Positions 1 to 7,737 of a stretch of 64,000 nt of DNA are shown here, piece after piece (the stretch's first letter is position 1; each line of letters starts with the position of its first letter). A program made the translations under genes and the position numbers. The DNA lies in assembly GCA_029262195.1 (NCBI GenBank), contig JAJCZX010000004.1, forward strand, positions 153,689 to 217,688. Direction: 5' to 3'. Source of the stretch: Gemmatimonadota bacterium. GTDB lineage: Bacteria; Gemmatimonadota; Gemmatimonadetes; Gemmatimonadales; GWC2-71-9. The notes under the pieces are model-generated. The model was given only the letters and a program-made list of their open reading frames with translations. It ran no database searches and had not been told where the DNA came from.

Positions 1-1
1 T

Positions 2-322
2 GTAGCCAGAGATTCGGCGGGGACCATGGTTGCGAACGGTACCCTAGAATTCGAGCTCGCTCCCGACTCTTCAATTACCGGTCGGTGGGCAATCGAAGCC
101 GATCCGATGGTGGCCGGCCCCCAAAACGGGACGGGACAACTGGTCGGTTTCCTAACTCAAGAAGGTCAGGTTCGACTCAACCTGAATCCCCTGGTCTCCG
201 ACGGTAACGTTTTCCTAAACTGGGCCGCCGAGCAAAGGGGAAACACTATCGCAGGCACCTGGGTGCAAATCGGTCTCATAGGACCGCGCTCATCTGGTAC
301 TTTCGTGGCTGAACGGCGTTAG
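2..322 (+). CDS. C-terminal part of an unrecognised protein (cut by window start)
   Basis: The reading frame is open to the left edge of the window, so this is the 3' end of a gene that begins outside. The first ATG inside the window is at base 26, but upstream codons in the same frame (V-A-R-D-S-A-G-T) are open and the internal ATG need not be the start. The visible part of about 106 residues is rich in G, L, V and polar residues and resembles a beta-strand protein (for example GTLEFELAPDSSITGRW, NTIAGTWVQIG). I do not recognise a family. It is followed closely by a convergent DinB-like gene. Confidence 0.5.
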   Translation, partial: VARDSAGTMVANGTLEFELAPDSSITGRWAIEADPMVAGPQNGTGQLVGFLTQEGQVRLNLNPLVSDGNVFLNWAAEQRGNTIAGTWVQIGLIGPRSSGTFVAERR

Positions 323-341
323 CCCGGTTCCCCCCGCGCGT

Positions 342-911
342 TCACCTACTCCACGGCGGAACGATCCGATTCATTCGCGCGTAAGCAATCGACTGTCCCA
401 GGTGCTCGTGCATGTCGTTTGCCATGAGCGTAATTGCAGTGGCCACATCAACATCAAGGCCGAAGAAATTCACGTCGCGCGCCCTGTCGGCATCGGACAT
501 CCCCTCCATAAGCGCTGCGGCGTGGTCGAAACCGCGCACGATCTCGGCAATCAACTCGGTTTTGTTCAAAGCATGCAGTCGCTCCTGCTCCGGCCCAAAG
601 CCCCCCGGGGTGGTCCATGCAGGTGCGTCGTAGCCCCACATAGTCGGGAACAACACACTCTCCGTCGCCACCAGCACCATTACGTCCTTCACAGAACGCA
701 CACCCTCCATGGGACGCCAGTCATAAAGGCTGTCGGGGAAAGCGTCAGCAAGGGAGCTGAACTTCGTACCCATTGAACGTAGATCAGCGACCTGGGTTTC
801 TTCGAAGGTCTTCTCACCTCCGCCCAGGTACTGTGCTTCCAGGTTCACCCCAACAGTTGTTGCCGGTATAACGGCGGCCAGGACCGTGGAAAATACTTTC
901 AAGACGCGCAT
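342..911 (-). CDS. DinB-like exported protein
   Basis: This encodes about 189 residues. The N-terminus MRVLKVFSTVLAAVIPATT is hydrophobic and probably a signal peptide. The rest fits the DinB/YfiT-like four-helix superfamily: a DLRSMGTKFSSLADAFPD start, a W-R-P-M-E-G-V-R-S motif and a C-terminal NDMHEHLGQSIAYARMN helix carrying the histidine typical of the family's metal site. Members are often thiol-dependent transferases or of unknown function, so the reaction here is open. A longer frame begins 14 codons upstream, but this ATG has a good Shine-Dalgarno (AAAGGAGAGG, 5 nt away), which decides the start. It converges with the truncated gene at the window edge. Confidence 0.75.
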   Translation of the reverse strand: MRVLKVFSTVLAAVIPATTVGVNLEAQYLGGGEKTFEETQVADLRSMGTKFSSLADAFPDSLYDWRPMEGVRSVKDVMVLVATESVLFPTMWGYDAPAWTTPGGFGPEQERLHALNKTELIAEIVRGFDHAAALMEGMSDADRARDVNFFGLDVDVATAITLMANDMHEHLGQSIAYARMNRIVPPWSR

Positions 912-1125
912 TATTTCCTCTCCTTTATGCTGCAAACTTTCGCCAGAGCCCATTTACCCCCTGGAGGAGCGTTTGGTTCGCGGGTACGGCCCTGAATCGT
1001 GTCGTACCATCCTGCCTTCCGCATCTATTGACATTCACATCTCCCGCGCGGTAGCCTCACATGCGTCACCCGGACCACCCATGCCGGATCAGACTTTTTT
1101 CAATCAGACAAGAGAGGATCTACTA

Positions 1126-4100
1126 ATGTCTCGTCGCTGCTCGCCGAACCTGTCCCGACCCCTTCGTCACCTCTTGGTGCTTGCCGGGTTACTGGCCGCG
1201 CCAGGGGCCGCAGCCCAGGACTCAACAGCTACCGCTACCGACTCGATTGAAACAGCTGATGACGAGTGGGATATCGAAGGCAACCATGGACCTTCCGACA
1301 CGCTTCGTTTCGAAACCGACGAGGGAACATGGATGAACCTTGATGTCAGCCCCGACGGGAGGTGGATCGCTTTCGATCTGCTCGGCGACATCTATCGCGT
1401 TCCTATTTCCGGGGGCCAGGCCGAGCTTTTATCCGGTGGTGTTTCGTGGGAACACCAACCACGGTTTAATCCGGATGGCACGCGCATAGCATTCACAAGT
1501 GACCGGGGCGGGTCCGACAACATCTGGGTGATGAATGCCGACGGCGACAATCGCGAGCAGGTCACCGAACTTTCGGAAACCCTCCCAACCAATCCGACGT
1601 GGCTTCCCGATGGCGATTATATCGTCGTCAAACGCCACGTAACGAACACACGCTCCCTCGGCGGTGGTGAAATCTGGATGTACCATGTCGACGGCGGATC
1701 GGGTATCCAGTTAACAGAAAAATCCAGTTTCACCTCCGAGCAAAACGAGCCCTACCCTTCGGCTGACGGACGTTGGGTTTACTTCAGTGTTTCTGGGCCC
1801 TTCGACTACAACAAGAATCCACACGCCGGGATTTTTCAGATCAGACGTTTCGATCGACACACGGGTCGGAATGAAGCGGTGACATCCGGCGGAGGGGGCG
1901 CTGTGCGCCCGACCCCATCCCCCGACGGAAGGTCGCTCGCGTTTGTTCGGAGAATCGGCCTCAACACTGTCCTGATGATTAGAGACCTGGAGACCGGAGC
2001 AGAACGGGTCCTGTTCGACGGACTCGACCAGGACCAGCAAGAGACCTGGGCGGTACACGGTGCTTATCCGGGCTTCCAGTGGACTCCAGATTCCGAAAAT
2101 ATCGTGGCCTCGTTTGGAGGAAAGCTCTGGTCGATATCGCTCGAAACCGGCCTGCCGACAGCGATACCCTTCAGGGCATCTGTGCAGCAGGTCGTTGCAC
2201 AGGCGCTTCGCTCGGAACGGCGACTGACCGATGATTCCGTGTCGGCACGCATGATTCGCTGGCCCAGTATGTCGCCTGACGGAAACCAGTTAGCGTTCCA
2301 GGCCCTGGGGCACATCTGGACCATGGAATACCCCGGCGGCACGCCCAGGAGAGTTACCAACCTCGAGGCGTTCGAGTATTCACCGAGTTACTCCCCGGAC
2401 GGCAGATGGATAACTTTTGTCACCTGGGATGACGATGATCGAGGGGCGGTATGGAAGGTCCGATCGTCGGGTGGAAACCAGAGCCCGGAGCAACTCACCA
2501 CAAATCCTAACCAATACGCAAACCCGCGCTTTTCGCCGGATGGTGAGAGTATCGCCTTTGTACACGGTAGCGGTGTGGTCAATCGGAACGCTGGGTTAGG
2601 ATCCGAAACGTTCTTGCACGTCGGTTATGTTGACGCGGGCGGCGGGACTATCCAGCACGTGACCGAAACCGCCAATCGTGGATCCAACAGCCGGATGCCA
2701 CGAGTCTCCTGGTCAGCTGATGGAACCAGACTTCTTTTTCACGAAAACTCCGAGGGCAACACGGTCCTCACATCAGTAAAACTCGACGGCACGGACCGGC
2801 GGCAACTCGTCACCAATGAGAATGCCGAAGAGATTGTTGTTTCTCCCGATGGCAACTGGGTGGCATTCAAAGACATGCACAACGTCTACGTAGCGCCCCT
2901 GCCCCGGGCCGGAGGAGACCCGGTCGCGCTGGGCCGCGGCAGTGACAACGTAACCGTGACCAAGCTCTCGAATTACGGCGGCGACTGGATCGATTGGCGC
3001 CCCGATTCCAGGTCTCTTACCTGGGTCCTCGGACCAGCTTTCTACCATCAGACTCTGGCAGCAGCGGGCTACGGTACTAGCGGCGGGGAAGAAGACGAGG
3101 AGGCAAGCGACGAATCCGATTGGGTTGAGGCGAACGCAGCGGTCGATGCGACCATAACCCGGATCGATCTCAAGGTACCCCGCTCGACTCCAACCGGGAC
3201 AGTGGTTTTGAGCGGGGCGCGGATTGTAACGATGGATGGCGACCTCGTCATCGAAAACGGAGATGTCGTCGTAACAGAGAATCGGATCGTTGAAGTGAGG
3301 CGGCATTCTGAGAACGTCCCCGCCGGAGCCAGGGTGATAGATGCGTCGGGAAAAACCGTAATCCCGGGGCTGGTTGATGTCCACGCACATATGGGTTACC
3401 TCGCCCTGGACATAAACCCTGAACGGACGTGGGAGTACTACGCCAACCTCGCTTACGGAGTGACAACGACTCACGATCCTTCGGCTTCCACTCAACTGGT
3501 TTTTTCCCAATCAGAAATGGTCGAAGCCGGCCTAACGGTGGGACCGAGAATTTTCTCGACCGGTTTCATCCTCTACGGTGCGGTTAATGACAGCCGGGCC
3601 ACGGTCAACAACCTCGAAGACGCCGTAGGCCATCTCCGACGCCTTAAAGCCGTGGGTGCATTCTCAGTTAAGAGTTACAACCAGCTCAGTCGCAACGCAC
3701 GCCAATGGATCATCCAGGCCGCTCGAGATGAAGACATGCTCGTGGTGCCTGAAGGGGGATCGATGTGGCAGCAGAACATGACTCAGATTCTCGATGGTCA
3801 CACAGGCCTGGAACACGCGATTCCACTGGCTCCGCTTTACCGTGACGCCCTTACGCTTCTGTCCTCCAGCAGGACCGGATACACCCCGACGCTCGTAGTT
3901 GGGTACGGAGGAATCTGGGGTGAAAACTACTGGTATCAAGAATCCGATGTATACGCCAACGAGAGACTGCAACAATTCGTACCCCGGACAATCCTCGATG
4001 CCAGAGCACGCCGGCGGATTTTGATCCCCGACGACGAGTTCTATCATTTCCGACTGGCTGAAACAGCGCGCGATGTGGTCCGGGCCGGAGGTTCGGTGCA

Positions 4101-4419
4101 ACTCGGGGCTCACGGCCAACTCCAGGGCCTGGGAGCGCACTGGGAATTGTGGATGTTCGCTCAGGGAGGTATGACCCCCATGGAAGCGATTCGGTCTGCC
4201 ACCCTTTCCGGCGCTCAATACCTCGGTCTGGGCGCTGACCTCGGCTCCGTCACTACCGGGAAATTGGCCGATATGGTCATCCTGAACTCCAATCCACTCG
4301 AGAACATCAGGAACTCCGAAGACATTTCGATGGTGATGAAAAACGGGGTTCTTTACGACCAGGATATGAATCAGATCTGGCCCGAGGCCGTCCCTATGCC
4401 AGAACTCAGGGTTCGATGA
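1126..4419 (+). CDS. Exported PD40 beta-propeller/amidohydrolase fusion protein
   Basis: This is about 1097 residues. The start chosen has AGAGAGGA just upstream and gives a clean signal peptide (LLVLAGLLAAPGAAAQ); an earlier in-frame ATG at 886 would put 80 odd residues ahead of it. Residues 50-640 carry repeated TolB/PD40 blades (SPDGRWIAF, NPDGTRIAFTSDRGG, SPDGNQLAFQ, SPDGESIAFVHG). The C-terminal part is an amidohydrolase: a GARIVTMDGDLVIENGDV strand, VIPGLVDVHAHMG with the HxH metal pair at 753-755, GVTTTHDPS, KSYNQ, GLEHAI, LGAHGQ and a closing GKLADMVILNSNPL. The family is usually annotated as a periplasmic amidohydrolase or prolidase-like enzyme acting on peptides, but the substrate is not known. 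It overlaps the next PD40 gene by ATGA, so the two are probably co-translated. Confidence 0.88.
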   Translation: MSRRCSPNLSRPLRHLLVLAGLLAAPGAAAQDSTATATDSIETADDEWDIEGNHGPSDTLRFETDEGTWMNLDVSPDGRWIAFDLLGDIYRVPISGGQAELLSGGVSWEHQPRFNPDGTRIAFTSDRGGSDNIWVMNADGDNREQVTELSETLPTNPTWLPDGDYIVVKRHVTNTRSLGGGEIWMYHVDGGSGIQLTEKSSFTSEQNEPYPSADGRWVYFSVSGPFDYNKNPHAGIFQIRRFDRHTGRNEAVTSGGGGAVRPTPSPDGRSLAFVRRIGLNTVLMIRDLETGAERVLFDGLDQDQQETWAVHGAYPGFQWTPDSENIVASFGGKLWSISLETGLPTAIPFRASVQQVVAQALRSERRLTDDSVSARMIRWPSMSPDGNQLAFQALGHIWTMEYPGGTPRRVTNLEAFEYSPSYSPDGRWITFVTWDDDDRGAVWKVRSSGGNQSPEQLTTNPNQYANPRFSPDGESIAFVHGSGVVNRNAGLGSETFLHVGYVDAGGGTIQHVTETANRGSNSRMPRVSWSADGTRLLFHENSEGNTVLTSVKLDGTDRRQLVTNENAEEIVVSPDGNWVAFKDMHNVYVAPLPRAGGDPVALGRGSDNVTVTKLSNYGGDWIDWRPDSRSLTWVLGPAFYHQTLAAAGYGTSGGEEDEEASDESDWVEANAAVDATITRIDLKVPRSTPTGTVVLSGARIVTMDGDLVIENGDVVVTENRIVEVRRHSENVPAGARVIDASGKTVIPGLVDVHAHMGYLALDINPERTWEYYANLAYGVTTTHDPSASTQLVFSQSEMVEAGLTVGPRIFSTGFILYGAVNDSRATVNNLEDAVGHLRRLKAVGAFSVKSYNQLSRNARQWIIQAARDEDMLVVPEGGSMWQQNMTQILDGHTGLEHAIPLAPLYRDALTLLSSSRTGYTPTLVVGYGGIWGENYWYQESDVYANERLQQFVPRTILDARARRRILIPDDEFYHFRLAETARDVVRAGGSVQLGAHGQLQGLGAHWELWMFAQGGMTPMEAIRSATLSGAQYLGLGADLGSVTTGKLADMVILNSNPLENIRNSEDISMVMKNGVLYDQDMNQIWPEAVPMPELRVR

Positions 4420-5291
4420 AACTCCTCCACCTAGCACCTGTTTTTTTTCTGGCGTTGCCATGCTACGCTCAGAACCCTGGACAAACGGATATCTGGGTAG
4501 GCTCGTTTGACGACGCGGCAGCAGCTCCGGTGCGCGGACTGAGCAACATCACCAACCAACCGGGCTACGACAATCAGCCTCATTTTGCACCCGACGGGAC
4601 CCTGTTCTACGCTTCCGTTCGCGGTGAACGCCAACCGGACATTTTTCGTTACGACCCGAAAACCGGAATCACCGAGCAAATAACCAACACCGACGACGGA
4701 GAGTACTCACCCACGGTTATGCCAGGCGGTGGATCGTTTTCGGTCATCCGCGGCTCAGAACAGTGGCTATGGCACTACGGACTCGACGGCAACGATCTGG
4801 GTGCAGTGTTTGATGGCCCCAGACCGGTGGGATATCACGCCTGGGGAGACGAGCGCACAGTGGCGATGTTCATCCTGCCCGACGGCGCCACGGGAACGCC
4901 AATCACTCTCCAGGTGGCCAATATCGAGACCGACTCGGTGGAGATTATTGCAGACAGCATCGGGCGGTCATTGCACCCGGTCCCAAACACCAACGCCATC
5001 AGCTACGTAGACAAAAGCTCCGCGCCATGGTGGATTGTTTCACTTGATCTCGCCACTATGTCAAAGACTCATCTCACCGAAACACGCCCTGCGAACGAGG
5101 ACTATGTATGGACTCCGGACGGTTCGATAGTAATGGGAGAGGGGAGTGAATTGCATATCTGGCGGGTGGGAAACGGTTGGCGCTTGCTAGCCGATTTGGA
5201 AGACGCTGGGATAACAAACATTTCGCGTCTATCGATAAACCGGGAAGGTGACATGATAGCTGTCGTCGGAGTTGCGGAAACGACCCACTAG
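4416..5291 (+). CDS. Exported PD40 (TolB-like) propeller protein
   Basis: This encodes 291 residues with a signal peptide (MKLLHLAPVFFLALPCYAQ) followed by TolB-like repeats: QPHFAPDGTLFYASVRGE, DIFRYDPKTGITEQIT, YSPTVMPGGGSFSV and YVWTPDGSIVMGE. Such proteins are non-enzymatic propellers that bind partners or ligands in the periplasm. The start codon shares ATGA with the stop of the preceding PD40-amidohydrolase gene, implying translational coupling and a shared role. It has no catalytic domain of its own, so it may be an accessory subunit or a duplicate of the neighbour's propeller. Confidence 0.8.
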   Translation: MKLLHLAPVFFLALPCYAQNPGQTDIWVGSFDDAAAAPVRGLSNITNQPGYDNQPHFAPDGTLFYASVRGERQPDIFRYDPKTGITEQITNTDDGEYSPTVMPGGGSFSVIRGSEQWLWHYGLDGNDLGAVFDGPRPVGYHAWGDERTVAMFILPDGATGTPITLQVANIETDSVEIIADSIGRSLHPVPNTNAISYVDKSSAPWWIVSLDLATMSKTHLTETRPANEDYVWTPDGSIVMGEGSELHIWRVGNGWRLLADLEDAGITNISRLSINREGDMIAVVGVAETTH

Positions 5292-5469
5292 CGGCTGACT
5301 CACCTTCAGTTTGAATTGCGCGGTTTCTAGAGCAAACCGCTACTTCGATGAAACTCTCACAGCCAGGCGGGTTACCAGACTAAATATACTGTTTTTCATC
5401 ATACTTACTCAAAGCAGTTATCGACAATCGACAATTAAGTCTGAAGCAACACCAACCCCACGGCCACCT

Positions 5470-7689
5470 ATGTCATACGAACAACACCAGATCCTCGCAG
5501 TTCTCCTCTTTGCAACTTTTGCAATCACCGAGCCTGTCGCCGGACAGCAATCCATTCGGGTTGCGCGGACTGACCAACCCATCGTTCTCGACGGTCAAAT
5601 CGACGAGGCAGCCTGGGCTGGAACCACCGCCCATCAGATGGTTACGCTCAGTCCAATTGCCGGGAATCGTCCGACCTACGTATCAGAACTCAAGCTCCTA
5701 TACGACGATGACTACTTTTACGCCGCCGCACGCTTTCTGGTTGGGGACCCCTCCGAAATCCGCGGTTATTCTCTCCAGCGAGATCGGATCGGTGCCGACG
5801 ATTGGTTTCGTCTCATGCTGGACACTTTTAACGACAACGAAAACGGACTCGGCTTTCTGACAACCCCTGCCGGCATTCGAGTCGACATGTCGATCACGCA
5901 GGACGGTGCCTCTGTGAACCCGAGTTGGAATGGATTCTGGGACGTGGCCAGCCACCAGGACCAACAGGGCTGGTACTCTGAGATGAGGATCCCTCTCTCA
6001 ACACTTCGTTTTCAGAACATCGACGGCGAGGTCACGATGGGACTCATTGCAGCCCGCTACTCAGCGGCGACCAACGAGACCTCGAGCTACCCCGCCGTGT
6101 CTCCCACCCTGTCCAACCCGCTATCACGAAACTCCGTCGCCGCGAAGATAATACTGGAGGGTGTCGACAGTCGTGCCGAAAAACACTTCACTCCCTATTT
6201 ACTTTCCGGGCTCGACAGAAACGCGGTTCTAGCGAACCCGCCGGTCCGTTTTGACCAACAAAACGATTCCAAATTCGAAGCTGGTTTTGACCTCAAATAC
6301 GGTCTTACTTCCAACCTCACCGCCGACCTCACCGTCAACACCGATTTTGCCCAGGTTGAAGCCGACAACCAGCAAGTCAACCTCACTCGATTCAGTTTGT
6401 TCTTTCCCGAAAAGCGCCAATTTTTTCAGGAGCAGTCGGGCATTTTCGCGGTGTCGACGGGGGCAGTACAGGACAACAGCAACTTCTTCCACAGCCGACG
6501 AATCGGTTTGACCGACCGGGGGGAACAGCTGCGTATTTACGGAGGTGCCCGGGTATCTGGGCGAGTCGGTGTTTGGGACGTGGGCGCGTTGACGATGCAA
6601 ACCGAGACTGAAACTTCCGGTGTGAGCGAAAACTTCGGAGTCATGCGCTTGCGCAGGCGGGTCTTGAACGACCAGTCGACGCTCGGAGCGTTGGTGACAA
6701 CGCGGATCGACACAGACGGGAATACCAACGTGGCATACATCGCGGACTCTCGGTTACAGGTGTTCGCCAACGACTATTTGACAGCACAGTGGGGGCAGTC
6801 TTTCGACAATGAGCAGAACGAGGACAACTTCAATTCTGGAATGGCCCGACTGACCTGGGAACGCCCCGGGACACTCACCAGCCAGGGATTGGCTTACCGC
6901 TTCAGTGCCAAGTGGGCGGGAGCAGAATTCAATCCCGGGATCGGCTTTCAACCGCGAACCGATTTCTCCCACTTCGTACTAAACGGTCGCTACGGCATCT
7001 TTCCCGGAGAAGAGTCGTTGTTCCGAAGCATCCAACCGAGCCCGCTCGTGAGTGTCTTTCTAAGGAATCAGGACGGATCAGTCGAATCGGCATTCACTGC
7101 CTTTTTCGTCAACTTCGAGATGAAGTCAGGAGTTTTCGGTTATCTCGGGCTTCGCAGGCAGACTGAGGACCTGAGGCAACCGCTGGTTCTGTCACCGGAT
7201 GCCAGCATTCCCGTGGGGAGGCATTCATTCAATAGCGCTCAACTCGCAATCCACCCGTCGGACGGAGCACGCTTCGGTGTGTCCGGGGAGATCGAAGCTG
7301 GAGAGTTCTACGACGGTAGCCAGTTCAACTTGTCGATCGAGCCACAGTTCAACGTAAACCAACATCTCGAAATTTCAGCAGAATATAACTTCAGCCGCTT
7401 CAACTTTTCGGACAGGTCCGAAGAGTTTGACGCAGACATTTTCAGATTGAGAGCCCAGTTGGCACTGGACACACGACTCTCGCTCAACGCGTTCGTACAA
7501 TACAATCAGGCCGCTGACAGGGTGGGCAGCAATATCCGCTTACGATATCACTTCGCGGAGGGGCGGGATCTGTTCGTGGTGTACAACAACACTCTAAACA
7601 CCGATATCAGCCGAAATCCGCAGTTGACGTTACCTCGTTCACAGAGCCAAACACTATTGGTGAAATACACCTACACGCTGTCTGGGTGA
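5470..7689 (+). CDS. DUF5916 outer-membrane protein with CBM9-like N-terminal domain
   Basis: This encodes about 739 residues. After a signal peptide (LAVLLFATFAITEPVAGQQ) comes a carbohydrate-binding-family-9-like domain at roughly 25-190 (PIVLDGQIDEAAWAG, YDDDYFYAAARF, DDWFRLMLDTFND). The long remainder is of DUF5916 type and looks like an outer-membrane beta-barrel: TADLTVNTDFAQVEADNQQVN, RFSLFFPEKRQFFQE, then alternating strands ending in YTYTL. The longer frame from 5311 has no signal peptide at its N-terminus, so the ATG that gives one is preferred, although its ribosome site is weak. It lies downstream of the two PD40 genes; a combined role in peptide or glycan handling at the cell surface is inference. 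Confidence 0.82.
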   Translation: MSYEQHQILAVLLFATFAITEPVAGQQSIRVARTDQPIVLDGQIDEAAWAGTTAHQMVTLSPIAGNRPTYVSELKLLYDDDYFYAAARFLVGDPSEIRGYSLQRDRIGADDWFRLMLDTFNDNENGLGFLTTPAGIRVDMSITQDGASVNPSWNGFWDVASHQDQQGWYSEMRIPLSTLRFQNIDGEVTMGLIAARYSAATNETSSYPAVSPTLSNPLSRNSVAAKIILEGVDSRAEKHFTPYLLSGLDRNAVLANPPVRFDQQNDSKFEAGFDLKYGLTSNLTADLTVNTDFAQVEADNQQVNLTRFSLFFPEKRQFFQEQSGIFAVSTGAVQDNSNFFHSRRIGLTDRGEQLRIYGGARVSGRVGVWDVGALTMQTETETSGVSENFGVMRLRRRVLNDQSTLGALVTTRIDTDGNTNVAYIADSRLQVFANDYLTAQWGQSFDNEQNEDNFNSGMARLTWERPGTLTSQGLAYRFSAKWAGAEFNPGIGFQPRTDFSHFVLNGRYGIFPGEESLFRSIQPSPLVSVFLRNQDGSVESAFTAFFVNFEMKSGVFGYLGLRRQTEDLRQPLVLSPDASIPVGRHSFNSAQLAIHPSDGARFGVSGEIEAGEFYDGSQFNLSIEPQFNVNQHLEISAEYNFSRFNFSDRSEEFDADIFRLRAQLALDTRLSLNAFVQYNQAADRVGSNIRLRYHFAEGRDLFVVYNNTLNTDISRNPQLTLPRSQSQTLLVKYTYTLSG

Positions 7690-7737
7690 TGAGACTGACG
7701 GGGGCCATGATCCAATTCCCGCCGCCCCTCAGGTTAG

